Assembly: GCA_913061265.1 (NCBI GenBank)
Contig: CAJXVS010000003.1
Coordinates: 434,001 to 498,000, forward strand
Source: an uncultured Halobacteriovorax sp.
GTDB taxonomy: Bacteria > Bdellovibrionota > Bacteriovoracia > Bacteriovoracales > Bacteriovoracaceae
Direction of reading: 5' to 3'
DNA length: 64,000 bases
Positions 35,656-44,979 of this stretch are shown here, piece after piece. The translations under genes were made by a program, and so were the position numbers. The notes beneath the pieces are model-generated. The model saw only the letters and a list, made by a program, of their open reading frames with translations, did not search any database and was not told the DNA's origin. Position 1 is the first letter of the stretch, and every line of letters starts with the position of its first letter.

Positions 35656-37255
35656 TATAACTACTTCTCTCTTCGTTTGTGTAATTGAATACTTTAGATT
35701 CCGTTCTAGAGTCGATAGTCGACTTCTCAACAACGACTAGGTTATTTGAAAAACTAGCAATCTGAGGTAGATGAGTAATGGCTATGACTTGTGAGTTTGT
35801 GCTTATCTCTCTAAGCATGTTTCCGATTTTAATTGCTGTTTTCCCACCTATTCCTGTATCAATCTCATCAAAGAGAAAGACTGAAATAGAGTCTTGGGTA
35901 GTCATTAAATGACGTAGAGAGAGGAGGATTCTTGAGAGTTCTCCACCTGAAGCGATCTTTCCTAACTTGAAAAAGCCTTCACCTGGATTGGTCTCAGCTG
36001 TAAGTTCTAAGTCACTCAACCCTGTCGAAGAGAGTTCTGGCTTTTCACTAAGCAGGAACTTGATCTTGGCGCCTTCCATATTTAGTTTTTGGATCGTATT
36101 GGTTAGCTCTGTTGAAAGTTTCTTAGCACTCTTAGTTCTTTTTTTATGTAAATCAGTAGCAAGACTTAAGCAAAGAGATTTAGTATTACTTAACTTTTCT
36201 TTTATAGCATCAATCTCCGTTTCAATATCAAGAAGTTTTCTAAGCTCTCCATTTAATGACTCTTGTTTTTCCTGAAGAGCCTCCGTAGGGAGTGAGAATT
36301 TTCTTTTCAATTTTTGATATCGGTCAAGTACATCGAGAACTTCTTCAAGTCTTTGTTCTGAATCATCAGCAAGGAGAGATTCACCTTTAGTGGCTTCTTC
36401 AATCTCATAAAGAGTACTTTCAATGAGGTTAAATTTTTCAATTAACTCATTATCACCATCTAAGCTTGATATACAGAATTGGTTAGCAAAACTTTTTAAG
36501 TTTGATAATATTCCACCTTCGTTCTGTTCAAAGAGGAAATATTTAAATTCCTTATTCAGTTTTAAAATCTTTTCGGAGTTTAGGATTAGGTTTTTCTCTT
36601 TGACTAATTCATTCTCACCTTCGATTGTTGGATTAAGGAGACTGAACTCGTCTAATTGGAATTGAAGATAATCGATTTCTCTCTCTCTATTTGAGACTTT
36701 ATCTTCAAGAAGCTCTAAATCTGATTTTAGGTTCTTTAGCAAAGAGTAGAGAGTGGTGTACTCATTAAATTTACCACCTAGGCTAGAATATGAATCAAGT
36801 AGTCTTAATTGATACTCAGGGCTTAGAAGCTTTTGGTTTTCAAATTGTCCAACTAAGTCTACGAACTTTCTAGTAAAGGATGAAAGCATTCCAATAGGGC
36901 AAGACTGATGGTTTAAGAAAGCCTTTGAATTACCTTCTTTGTAAATGACTCGTTTTATATGTATATTATCTTCGAAAGGAAATCCGATTTCATTACAATA
37001 GGTTTGAACTTTTTCACTGTTTTCTAGATTGATCTTGAAAGAGACTTCTACAGTAGCAAAGTTACTTCCTTTGCGGACTAGCTTTTTATCGGCTCTAGCA
37101 CCTAAGGCTAATTGAAGCGCGTCTAGAATTAGACTCTTCCCACTACCAGTTTCCCCTACTATTACATTGAAGCCTTCACTGAAGGCCACTTCTTGATTCT
37201 TTATAGTAGCGAAGTTATTAATCGTAAGAGCTTCTATTCTAAGGCTGCTATCCAT
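35627..37255 (-). CDS. recN: DNA repair protein RecN
   Basis: An SMC-like ATPase for double-strand-break repair, 542 residues. The N-terminus has INNFATIKNQEVAF and Walker A GETGSGKS (34-41), then a coiled-coil body (residues ~150-380). The C-terminus has the ABC signature KIASGGELSRILL and Walker B FLFDEIDTGIGG, followed by ITHLPQIAS. Its ATG follows directly after the nadK stop, and its 3' end overlaps the convergent lpxH-like gene by 29 bp. The nadK-recN order is common in bacteria. Confidence 0.95.
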   Translation of the reverse strand: MDSSLRIEALTINNFATIKNQEVAFSEGFNVIVGETGSGKSLILDALQLALGARADKKLVRKGSNFATVEVSFKINLENSEKVQTYCNEIGFPFEDNIHIKRVIYKEGNSKAFLNHQSCPIGMLSSFTRKFVDLVGQFENQKLLSPEYQLRLLDSYSSLGGKFNEYTTLYSLLKNLKSDLELLEDKVSNREREIDYLQFQLDEFSLLNPTIEGENELVKEKNLILNSEKILKLNKEFKYFLFEQNEGGILSNLKSFANQFCISSLDGDNELIEKFNLIESTLYEIEEATKGESLLADDSEQRLEEVLDVLDRYQKLKRKFSLPTEALQEKQESLNGELRKLLDIETEIDAIKEKLSNTKSLCLSLATDLHKKRTKSAKKLSTELTNTIQKLNMEGAKIKFLLSEKPELSSTGLSDLELTAETNPGEGFFKLGKIASGGELSRILLSLRHLMTTQDSISVFLFDEIDTGIGGKTAIKIGNMLREISTNSQVIAITHLPQIASFSNNLVVVEKSTIDSRTESKVFNYTNEERSSYINEMAQLTH

Positions 37256-38158
37256 TTAACCCTCTCTTCTTCCGTGTGTGAATTTTGTTTTTAAAGTATG
37301 AAAATAGGTCTTGTTTTCGTTCTTAACAAACCTAATATATTTTGATGGATTTACCTTGATGTTCACTATGTCTGAAGGAGACAGTGAAACAGCTTCTTGC
37401 CCGTCGAGAGTAAGATTGATCTGCTCATTTCTCCCACCAGGACGTACTTCAATATTTGTCGTTGGAGGTAGAACCAGTGGCCTGTGATTTAAACTATGCG
37501 GACAAATTGGCGTGAGAACTACTGATTTAACATCAGGAAAAATAATTGGCCCGCCTGCTGCTAAACTATAAGCGGTTGATCCTATCGGTGAGCTTATAAT
37601 AAGCCCATCACCTGAAAGTGAGTATACTGGCTCGTCATTGGCCTTTACACGAACTGTAACTAATCTTGAGATATTACTTTGATTAAAAACGGCATCATTA
37701 ATGAAATGATACTTTTTAGTTTTATTTTTTCTATTGCTGATCTCAACTTTGAAAAGGTTTACTTTGATGATCTGAAAATTACCCATCAATACATTTTCTA
37801 ACTCGTCGTAAAGTTCTGACTTTGAAAATTCTGTGATGAAACCTAAGTGTCCCATATTAACACCAAAAACAGGGGGCGTTTTCTTATTAGCTTGTCTAGA
37901 TAGACCAATCAATGTTCCATCACCACCAAGAGTGATAATTAAGTCAACTTCTGAATAATGGTTATCAGTGCTTAGGCTGCTAGCATGATTCTTATCAACA
38001 ATCTTGTTTATCAATTCCATTTGGCTTTCTTTGAAGAATACTTTTACAGATCTTCTTCTTAACCATGAAACAAGAGTGGGTATTGTGTTGTGGAACTCAC
38101 TAGTTAATTTTGGCTTTAAAATTATACAAACATTTTTAAGTTTTGCTTTCTTTCCCAC
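37256..38158 (-). CDS. nadK: NAD kinase
   Basis: Phosphorylates NAD to NADP. The ATP-binding signature LGGDGTLI (GGDGT at 78-82) is followed by NMGHLGFITEF, then NDAV and the SPIGSTAYSLAAGGPI stretch, with SLNHRPLVLP near the C-terminus. The length of 300 fits. The start is GTG with AGGA 6 bp upstream; an ATG one base up is in another frame. It sits between a receiver-domain gene (2 bp gap) and recN (no gap). Confidence 0.95.
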   Translation of the reverse strand: MGKKAKLKNVCIILKPKLTSEFHNTIPTLVSWLRRRSVKVFFKESQMELINKIVDKNHASSLSTDNHYSEVDLIITLGGDGTLIGLSRQANKKTPPVFGVNMGHLGFITEFSKSELYDELENVLMGNFQIIKVNLFKVEISNRKNKTKKYHFINDAVFNQSNISRLVTVRVKANDEPVYSLSGDGLIISSPIGSTAYSLAAGGPIIFPDVKSVVLTPICPHSLNHRPLVLPPTTNIEVRPGGRNEQINLTLDGQEAVSLSPSDIVNIKVNPSKYIRFVKNENKTYFHTLKTKFTHGRREG

Positions 38159-38160
38159 AT

Positions 38161-38520
38161 CTATCCTAAAAAAGTTTCGAGAGCGGTATTCATGTCCTCG
38201 AATGGTTTGCTAAGTACTGAACACCCATATGATTTTGCTTTATCTAGAACTTGTTGTGAACTATAGGCCGTAATGATGACAAATAAGTTTCCTATCTCTT
38301 CAATAGTGTATTTCTTTTTGGACTCTTCGATTACATCGAAACCTGTTATGTCTTTAAGCATAAGGTCACAAATGATCTTGTCGAATTCATTTTGAAAGAT
38401 AGTTTCAATAGCTTCCTTTCCTGATGACTCTACTGATACAACGGCACCACGAGCTTCTAGAAGCTTTTTAAGGCTCTTTTGGATTAGGATTTCATCTTCT
38501 ATTAGGAGTATTTTTTTCAC
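38161..38520 (-). CDS. Single-domain response regulator
   Basis: A 119-residue receiver domain with no output domain. The acidic pair (EDE, residues 8-10), phosphoacceptor Asp52 (ICDLMLKD), Thr84 (IITAYS) and Lys105 (LSKPF) are all present. It would signal by binding a partner, like CheY. The GTG start overlaps the TGA stop of the upstream histidine kinase (GTGA), so the two are likely co-translated partners. Confidence 0.9.
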   Translation of the reverse strand: MKKILLIEDEILIQKSLKKLLEARGAVVSVESSGKEAIETIFQNEFDKIICDLMLKDITGFDVIEESKKKYTIEEIGNLFVIITAYSSQQVLDKAKSYGCSVLSKPFEDMNTALETFLG

Positions 38521-40214
38521 CTACTAGGTATCTCATTTATTGGTAATAAAAGCGAAAATGATGCACCGCCATTTGCTGATTTTTTATAAGACATGGTGCC
38601 TTCTAGTTTTTGGGCTAAGCTTTGGCAGATTGCTAGTCCTAAGCCTGTCCCCTTTTCCTTTGTGGTGTAAAAGGGATCAAAGATTGATGCTTCTAGGTCC
38701 TTGTTAATACCTGGACCATTATCTGAAATGGTGATCATAAGGAAGCTTTCATCTTTGTTTTCAACTAGGATATCAATCTGTCCTGAGCCGTCGTCAATTC
38801 CTGTAGAGTTTATGGCCTGTGAAGAGTTTATGATCAGGTTGAAAATAATTTGAGACAACCATGTCGGATTTGTATTGAGAATATCAACATTCGAATCTAT
38901 TTGTAGATTTCTAGAGATTCCTCTACTTGCAGACTTTGTAAGGGTTAGGGTTTCTTTGATAATCTTCTTTAGACTTACTTCTAGAATCTTGTCTCCACCT
39001 TGATAGATAAATTTAAAGTCTCTGAGGATATTTTGACAACGCTTACAGTATTCAGAAATCTCACCTAAAGACTCCTTCACTGATTCATCTTCCGCCTGCA
39101 TTGAAAGAAAGTCTGTAGCCAGTTGAATACCAAATAATGGATTTGAGAGTTCATGTTGAAGAGTGTTAAGAAGTTCGCCGAGTAGTCCAACTCTTTGAAA
39201 GTGTTGAACATCAGACTTAGTTAACTCTGAATTTAAAATCATAATCATCTTAAATCCATCCGAGATCTTAGCTTCAAAAGTATTTATAGAACCTTGAGTT
39301 TCTTGCCTTGAGTAAGAGGTAAAAGAATCATTTTGAAAGATAGAGCTACCAAATGAATTTTGAATAGAGATTGGAATCGTAAGCACTTCAAAAAGGCGAA
39401 AGAGGTTAGATACTTTACTGTCTGAGAGGTCTTTTAAAATGACATTCTCAATAACCCTTTCAATTTGAGGAGTGATTAAATTTACCTCTTCTATATTAGA
39501 TTCTGAAATAGGAAAGAAGCTATTTTCAGACAAAAGAAAGATAATATTATGTGTTTTGAGCTGGTGAGTTGAAGCTAAAAAGCTTCCTACAAAATTAAAC
39601 TCAGGAATTGAGAGGGAGGTTTGAGAGAATTGAGTACTCTTAGATTTTTTGATCTGAGTGAAAACTTGATTGAATGCTTTGATCTCAGATTTTTCTTCTA
39701 GAAGTTGTTTATCAGTACCAAAAGTATAGCTGAAAACATTTGTTGTTCCTTTTTCGTGACTAAGTACCTGACAGATTTCAAAACCTGAGAATGTAGGCAT
39801 ATTTACTAAGTTTCTTAATAATGTATGCCAGGAGTAAAGCTCTGAATGTAACTGATCTATGGTGGATTTTCTCAATAAGGTTTGCTTGAGCTCTGTTTCT
39901 CTTTTTATAAAGATAGAGTTTAAACGATCAAGACTCTTGTTAAATGAGAAGAGAGATCTTTGAATCTTAATTTCTGACTCGGAAGTAAGAACTTCGTTAT
40001 TTGAATCTAAACTAACAAGTCTATCTACGATTCTTTTATTTGCCGGAATTGAAGGAAGTGTTAAGTGATTATTATTAGCTGCGGAAAAACTAAAATATTG
40101 ATCTTCAGGAAACTCAGCGGAATTAAACGACGGTCCATCAAACAATGGACCGTCATTAGAGCTTATTTCTTCTCTTTTAGTTTTTTTAGTTCTGGGATTG
40201 CCTTGATCTTCCAT
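38517..40214 (-). CDS. Sensor histidine kinase
   Basis: A 565-residue kinase with no membrane segment. Residues 1-70 are polar and disordered-looking. From ~80 to ~340 comes a helix followed by a region that may hold a GAF-like sensor domain. The dimerisation/phosphoacceptor helix has QHELSNPLFGIQ (His354), and the ATPase part has an N-box (FNLIINSSQAIN), DNGPGI and EKGTGLGLAICQ. The predicted start overlaps the upstream 207-residue gene by 52 bp, so a later start is possible. Its output is probably the receiver protein just downstream. Its place in a flagellar block is suggestive only. Confidence 0.85.
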   Translation of the reverse strand: MEDQGNPRTKKTKREEISSNDGPLFDGPSFNSAEFPEDQYFSFSAANNNHLTLPSIPANKRIVDRLVSLDSNNEVLTSESEIKIQRSLFSFNKSLDRLNSIFIKRETELKQTLLRKSTIDQLHSELYSWHTLLRNLVNMPTFSGFEICQVLSHEKGTTNVFSYTFGTDKQLLEEKSEIKAFNQVFTQIKKSKSTQFSQTSLSIPEFNFVGSFLASTHQLKTHNIIFLLSENSFFPISESNIEEVNLITPQIERVIENVILKDLSDSKVSNLFRLFEVLTIPISIQNSFGSSIFQNDSFTSYSRQETQGSINTFEAKISDGFKMIMILNSELTKSDVQHFQRVGLLGELLNTLQHELSNPLFGIQLATDFLSMQAEDESVKESLGEISEYCKRCQNILRDFKFIYQGGDKILEVSLKKIIKETLTLTKSASRGISRNLQIDSNVDILNTNPTWLSQIIFNLIINSSQAINSTGIDDGSGQIDILVENKDESFLMITISDNGPGINKDLEASIFDPFYTTKEKGTGLGLAICQSLAQKLEGTMSYKKSANGGASFSLLLPINEIPSR

Positions 40215-40786
40215 TGTGTTAAGTTATCAATCAGTTCGTACTCGAGTAAGTCGCAAAGCATAATTACGTCATTTTTCTCTTTTGCTGGAACTAACCCCTT
40301 AAGAACAGATAGAAGATGAATCTCTAAATTCTGAAGAGTTTCAGTCTTTACAAACTTTTCTTTGAGATTTGTTCTTAAAGTACTGTGAATCTTAGACATT
40401 AACTGAACAAATAGGTCCATAATCTCGATAACTTCAGCAAATAGGTAGTTGGCTTTCTCATATTCGCCAGAAGTGTAAAGAACATTGAGTTCTTGGATTT
40501 TTGTTATGACAACGTCGATATATGAATTGCAGCTATCTAAGGCTTCGAATGCAAGCTCGACACTTGATTTAACGGTGAAGTCGATCTTCTCAAAACCACT
40601 GACAGGGTTAGGCATGCACTCGCCTTCTTGAGCTTCAGTTAGTTCGACACCATTAATACTTATTGATGTAATGACTTCTGAATCTTTTATGATTCCACCT
40701 AATAATCGGTCCATAACTTCATTTACAGTCTGATTTGAATCAAACTTTGAGCTTATATCTTCATGATTTACTGTAATGAGTGCCAT
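40163..40786 (-). CDS. Conserved-looking helical protein of unknown function
   Basis: A 207-residue protein without a signal or membrane segment. The first ~60 residues read as a small beta domain (ITSISINGVEL, then a turn with CMPNPVSGF). The rest is helical and acidic (SYIDVVITKIQELNVLYTSGEYEKANYLFAEVIEIMDLFVQLM). AAGGAG stands 6 bp before the ATG, so it is clearly translated. It lies between a glycosyltransferase gene (3 bp away) and the histidine kinase, with which it overlaps by 52 bp. It could be a sensor or partner for that kinase; nothing in the sequence proves this. Confidence 0.6.
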   Translation of the reverse strand: MALITVNHEDISSKFDSNQTVNEVMDRLLGGIIKDSEVITSISINGVELTEAQEGECMPNPVSGFEKIDFTVKSSVELAFEALDSCNSYIDVVITKIQELNVLYTSGEYEKANYLFAEVIEIMDLFVQLMSKIHSTLRTNLKEKFVKTETLQNLEIHLLSVLKGLVPAKEKNDVIMLCDLLEYELIDNLTQWKIKAIPELKKLKEKK

Positions 40787-40789
40787 TAC

Positions 40790-42433
40790 TTACTCCTTTG
40801 CTTCCTTCATGGAAGTAGTTCTAATTTTTATCTTGTTTTCATTTAAAGTTTTTTCGATGAGTTCGTGGAAAATATCCGCAAAACTGGCAATGCTCTGATA
40901 GATTTCATAAGAAGAAGAGCATAACTCTACTAGATTCCCACCGTTCATTTTAGATTTTTTTAGGTTATAAAAATCTATAATAGGGTTTAAGATTGGACAT
41001 GCTTTACCTACTAGGACTTGCATCTCATCAATTTCTGCAATTTTATCACCACAGCTTTTAATATATTCTATATCTGGCTTATCTTTAGATAGTTCTTCTA
41101 GGATAAATTTAGAATACTTCTTACCAAATTCTGCTAACTCAAATAGTTGTCTGATATTGGGTTTAACAGAGTTGATAGATTCTTCTAAGTTCTTATTAAG
41201 ACTTGGGTATCCGGCAATTTGCTCAATATCTTCAAGCATAAATAGCCATACTATCTTGTAAAAAACTTTGTAGAAGTCTTGTGTACTTTGATTCTCATTA
41301 GAAACTCTATCTAATTGATAGATACCGTTGCTTGAAAAGCTCGATTGAAAAAGGTCGGCTGTTGATAAGTGCATCGGTGAGATATTCTGCTTAATTTCAG
41401 AAAAATCTATAGAGCTTGTATCTATGAGCTGTTGTAAGCACTCACTTACAAGTTGATAACTTAGATCGTTATGGCATTTATAACTATCGCAAGCATCTGT
41501 TGGGAAACATGGAAAACAACTTGTTTTCGGTGAAAGAACATAGTTATTTATTCCATAAGGGCTAGACTCAATCGGTCTTACTGAGCCAAGTGACAGTGTT
41601 AATGTTTGAGTTCCCGCTAGGGATGCCAAATGTCCTACCATTGAGTCATGGCCACAAAAAAGAAAGGCTTTTCCCAATCTATTATAAAGCTCTTCGAAGC
41701 TTAGGCTTCCACACTCAATATTTATTCTATTGGAGTATTTTTCTAGGAGAGGGTTAGAGAGGATTTGCTTTGCTCTATCCGTATCTGACTTTCCTCCAAC
41801 AACAACAACTGATACTGATTCATTCTTTTTTAATATTTTGAAGATAATCTCTGACCATTTTGAAGATGACCACATCTTCCTTTCTTGGGAAGCAAATGGA
41901 TGAACTATAACCTCGCTTCCGCCTAGATTTCTCTCAGGAATAGATGCTTTCTCTTTTGATCCGAGAATAAATCGAAAAATATCAACAAGAGAGAAGGCAT
42001 TTAAAGGCCCTCTCATTACGGTACTGTAAACGTATTCGGACCATGAACCATTTACATCCATGCCTCCGACTTCGTTAGCGCAAAGGCCTAGTTTGAAGTC
42101 AGCTTCTATGAGGCGTGTTAAAAAACCAGATGTCTTGGAAAAGGAAAGATTAACAATAACACTAGTTTCCCAGCTTTTTACTTTTAGGAGTAAGTTGTCT
42201 AATCCCTCTTTTAGGTCTTCGCCCTGGAATTCGTCCTCTTTGATTAGGTAAATATTATCAAAGTACTTATCCAGTAAAAACATAAGACCACTAGCAAATC
42301 TATCTCTTGCAATGAAGTTTAGCTTTAGACCTGGGTTAGATGTCTTGATGTCTTTAACGGCCCATATCGTTTGAAGGATATCCCCGATCCGAGTTAGTTG
42401 AATGACTGTGATAGAACTGTTTTTATTGCTCAC
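40790..42433 (-). CDS. GT9-type glycosyltransferase with helical tail
   Basis: A 547-residue protein. The N-terminal two thirds look like a heptosyltransferase (GT9) GT-B fold: IQLTRIGDILQTIWAVKDI, an IVHPFASQERKMWSSSKW stretch, VVVVGG, and FCGHDSMVGHLASLAG for sugar-nucleotide binding. A Cys cluster (CFPCFPTDACDSYKC) is also typical of GT9 proteins. From ~350 on the sequence is helical and lacks a known domain. The start is GTG at 42433, overlapping the preceding small gene's stop. Its setting beside fliS and fliD suggests a flagellar protein or surface glycan as acceptor. Confidence 0.75.
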   Translation of the reverse strand: MSNKNSSITVIQLTRIGDILQTIWAVKDIKTSNPGLKLNFIARDRFASGLMFLLDKYFDNIYLIKEDEFQGEDLKEGLDNLLLKVKSWETSVIVNLSFSKTSGFLTRLIEADFKLGLCANEVGGMDVNGSWSEYVYSTVMRGPLNAFSLVDIFRFILGSKEKASIPERNLGGSEVIVHPFASQERKMWSSSKWSEIIFKILKKNESVSVVVVGGKSDTDRAKQILSNPLLEKYSNRINIECGSLSFEELYNRLGKAFLFCGHDSMVGHLASLAGTQTLTLSLGSVRPIESSPYGINNYVLSPKTSCFPCFPTDACDSYKCHNDLSYQLVSECLQQLIDTSSIDFSEIKQNISPMHLSTADLFQSSFSSNGIYQLDRVSNENQSTQDFYKVFYKIVWLFMLEDIEQIAGYPSLNKNLEESINSVKPNIRQLFELAEFGKKYSKFILEELSKDKPDIEYIKSCGDKIAEIDEMQVLVGKACPILNPIIDFYNLKKSKMNGGNLVELCSSSYEIYQSIASFADIFHELIEKTLNENKIKIRTTSMKEAKE

Positions 42434-42563
42434 TGGCTTCCTCGTTTAAAAAGGAATTCAAAAACAGTATTTTATGATCCTCTTCATTAAGAGGAGTTCC
42501 ATTTTCAATTTTTTTGTTAAGGCTATCAACCTCTTCATGGAGTTTCTTCCTGAAATCTTCCAT
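42423..42563 (-). CDS. Small acidic helical protein between two glycosyltransferases
   Basis: A 46-residue frame starting MEDFRKKLHEEVDSLNKKIE and ending NEEASEQ. It begins at ATG 42561-42563 with AGGA 8 bp upstream, and its stop (TAA, 42423-42425) overlaps the GTG start of the next glycosyltransferase, which suggests coupled translation. The first half is a strongly predicted amphipathic helix with coiled-coil character. It has no recognised family. The gene would be missed by a length cut-off. Confidence 0.65.
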   Translation of the reverse strand: MEDFRKKLHEEVDSLNKKIENGTPLNEEDHKILFLNSFLNEEASEQ

Positions 42564-42591
42564 AAACCATCCTAGTTTAAGTAATCAATAA

Positions 42592-44214
42592 TTAAGCGAA
42601 GCTTCTTGCTTCGGTGGAATCGTTCTTCTTTTTCTTAGTAACAGGCATAGATCTTGCGTCTTTTTCAATTTGATTTAGACAATCGAGAGCAACCTGTAAG
42701 TTCTTCTTAAGTTTATATAATAGATCTTCAACAGAGCGTAACTGTTCTTCCTGAGAACTGCATTGAAGGTTCTCCAGCCTTGCTTTGAACTCGATGACTG
42801 AGATTGAGCTAACAAACTTGTCCTCTGATCTATTAAGTAATCGATCAAGGGCCACAATAAAATTATTTACTTCACTGTTTGAATCAGATGCATTGTTAAG
42901 GCTTCTTAAAGTTCCAAGTAGGTCTTTGCTAACTTCACTAATAGCCGTCTTTTCTGTATCTAAAACGGATTGAACTTGTGAATACTTATAGTCTGAAAAA
43001 TAAGTTTTAATATCCCAGTTAAGATCTGTTCCGACCCATTTTGAAATATAGCTTCTTTGAATTTGCCTTTTTAAAAGAGCGACTGAAAAATGTCCATCTG
43101 CCGGTTTTAAGTTCCAACCCATTTTGTCACGAAACGTAATATAAACCGAGCTGCACATAATTTTAGTATAAGTGTCTTCATTAGGGCTTAGTAAGAATTT
43201 AACTGAATCAACAATTAGGCTTTCCATATTATTAGGACCTAAAACGATCACATTCCCAGTATTAGAAGTTCCTTGCTTGAGGGTCATTTCAAGGTTAGTC
43301 GCATATTCAACCACTCTACAGTCGACAAGATCAGCTAGATGCTTCACAGAAGTATCAGGTGTAATGAGAATATCTAGTCCCGATAAAACAGAAGTGAGGG
43401 CCAGGAAGTCTGACTCTACTATGATTAGTTTGTTATTAAATTGCTCATTTATTAATTTTGATCTTTCTCTTTCTTCTTTTGTTGGAGCAATAAGAAGAAT
43501 AGGAAACAATTCTGAATCACTAAGAAGATTTTCGATAATCTCCACGACTTTTTCTTCAGACCAGTTCTTATTCGCGACGCTAGTAAAAAGGTGCAGACCT
43601 ATAAGGCTACATGTTGATCCATCTTGAGAGTTAAGCCTTCTTAGGTTTTGAAAATTATTCTCGACAGTTAAGTCATGCTTCTTAATTTTTCTAATTTTAT
43701 TGACGCCCTTGTATTCATTTATATTACACATTCCATGATATGCAGTTGAGAAATGGACAGGGGAATAGTCAGATGTAGTCATTAACTCGTTGAAAATAAT
43801 TTCCCAAGGAGAATCATATTTAACATTGTTTTGATTACCAAACTTTACACCGGAAATCAGAGTATCTTCAGCATCGGCAAGGTAATTACAAAGAAAGGTT
43901 GTTGCCTTGTCACTTGAATAGTTAATAATATTTGACCAAACCATGGACTCTATTGGTTTTAATTCTTCTACAAGTTCATCTAGAGCAAACCCATTTGAAT
44001 ATAGATTGTGATTGCTAAATGTACTGATTTTCTTTCGATCAACCGTGAAGACACCCTTAAAGATTGATAGGGGTTTTGTGGCTTTACTAAACTCGTTATA
44101 GGTTAATATATAAGCTGAAGCATGCGGGTGTTCCTTAAGATAGGATTCAGCTAGCTTCGCAGTATTAAAAATATCGCCATTTCTTTTTAAATTTACAAAT
44201 AAAACATTACTCAT
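42592..44214 (-). CDS. GT9-like glycosyltransferase, second copy
   Basis: A 540-residue protein with the same plan as the other GT9-like gene downstream: an N-terminal GT-B domain (LFVNLKRNGDIFNTAKLAES), GLHLFTSVANKNWSEEK, LLIAPTKEE, and LDILITPDTSVKHLADLVDCRVVEY, which fits the sugar-nucleotide site (usual DTGPMHLA). From ~370 on it is helical with a basic tail. It overlaps the Maf-like gene by 4 bp. Likely acceptors are flagellin or another envelope protein, by context only. Confidence 0.7.
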   Translation of the reverse strand: MSNVLFVNLKRNGDIFNTAKLAESYLKEHPHASAYILTYNEFSKATKPLSIFKGVFTVDRKKISTFSNHNLYSNGFALDELVEELKPIESMVWSNIINYSSDKATTFLCNYLADAEDTLISGVKFGNQNNVKYDSPWEIIFNELMTTSDYSPVHFSTAYHGMCNINEYKGVNKIRKIKKHDLTVENNFQNLRRLNSQDGSTCSLIGLHLFTSVANKNWSEEKVVEIIENLLSDSELFPILLIAPTKEERERSKLINEQFNNKLIIVESDFLALTSVLSGLDILITPDTSVKHLADLVDCRVVEYATNLEMTLKQGTSNTGNVIVLGPNNMESLIVDSVKFLLSPNEDTYTKIMCSSVYITFRDKMGWNLKPADGHFSVALLKRQIQRSYISKWVGTDLNWDIKTYFSDYKYSQVQSVLDTEKTAISEVSKDLLGTLRSLNNASDSNSEVNNFIVALDRLLNRSEDKFVSSISVIEFKARLENLQCSSQEEQLRSVEDLLYKLKKNLQVALDCLNQIEKDARSMPVTKKKKNDSTEARSFA

Positions 44215-44888
44215 TTTTCTTCTCTACTGGTTGTGTTCTCAGGGCTATTTATCGAATTTAGGGCCAAGGTCAAATAGTCCCACTTATTCCATTTACTCTT
44301 CTTGCTGTTAATAGAATTAACCAATTCAAAATATCCTTTAGATTCATGATTTAAGATGTATTTCTTTAACTCAGGATTACTAATATGATTTGAAATTGAA
44401 TTCAGATCAGTTTTAGCCGAAAATGACATAAGTGTTTTGAAGTAGTCCTGAAATAAATTAAAAGAAGCAGTATGTGGAACAACCGCTGGTTTTGTAGATA
44501 AAAAGTCTACGATATCTCTATTGTCGTAAACTTCACTTACAGTTAAGCCTGAGTGAAGTATTACATTGTCGCCATATTCAAGATGACGATTTTCTAATAA
44601 TAGTTCTTCTGTCTCATTCAATGGATCAATAACCATAATTTGAAAATCATCTCCCCAGAATCTTTTCATTTGATAAACGATTCGATCAATATGGTAAGCA
44701 AAGCCCAAACCTAGGACTAAAATATTTCTATTTTCCTGAATGACCAAATCAAATTTTTCAACAAAAGATTCAGCCTCTTTTGTTGGGTTATAGCTTGAAT
44801 GTAAATGGACGCCATTAACGACTGGGACAGGGTATCCAGTTTTTGATTCTCTTATTTCAATTTGGTTTTGTTTTTCGTAGTTCATCAT
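44211..44888 (-). CDS. Maf-like N-terminal domain protein (flagellar glycosylation)
   Basis: A 225-residue protein. HLHSSYNPTKEAESFVEKF followed by NILVLGLGFAYHIDRI and VIDPLNETEELLLENR matches the layout of the N-terminal region of Maf (motility-associated factor) proteins, with the 'lhS.ynP..EA' motif and a nucleotide-binding-like GLGxGYH stretch. Maf proteins transfer sialic-acid-like sugars to flagellin. This copy lacks the larger catalytic domain seen in full-length Maf, so it may be a shortened relative. It overlaps the next glycosyltransferase by 4 bp, and 91 bp separates it from the fliT-position gene. Confidence 0.6.
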   Translation of the reverse strand: MMNYEKQNQIEIRESKTGYPVPVVNGVHLHSSYNPTKEAESFVEKFDLVIQENRNILVLGLGFAYHIDRIVYQMKRFWGDDFQIMVIDPLNETEELLLENRHLEYGDNVILHSGLTVSEVYDNRDIVDFLSTKPAVVPHTASFNLFQDYFKTLMSFSAKTDLNSISNHISNPELKKYILNHESKGYFELVNSINSKKSKWNKWDYLTLALNSINSPENTTSREEK

Positions 44889-44979
44889 TAGATCCGACTT
44901 CTAGTTTAGCATGAATTTAGTTATAAAATTTGACCATTTTTATGATTATGGGTCAATGAAACCGTACCCCTTTAGTCAG

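Noticed and set aside
43172-43627. 151-residue plus-strand frame inside the GT9 gene
   Set aside because: Antisense shadow of the GT9-like gene; Ser/Arg-rich without any domain or ribosome-binding site.
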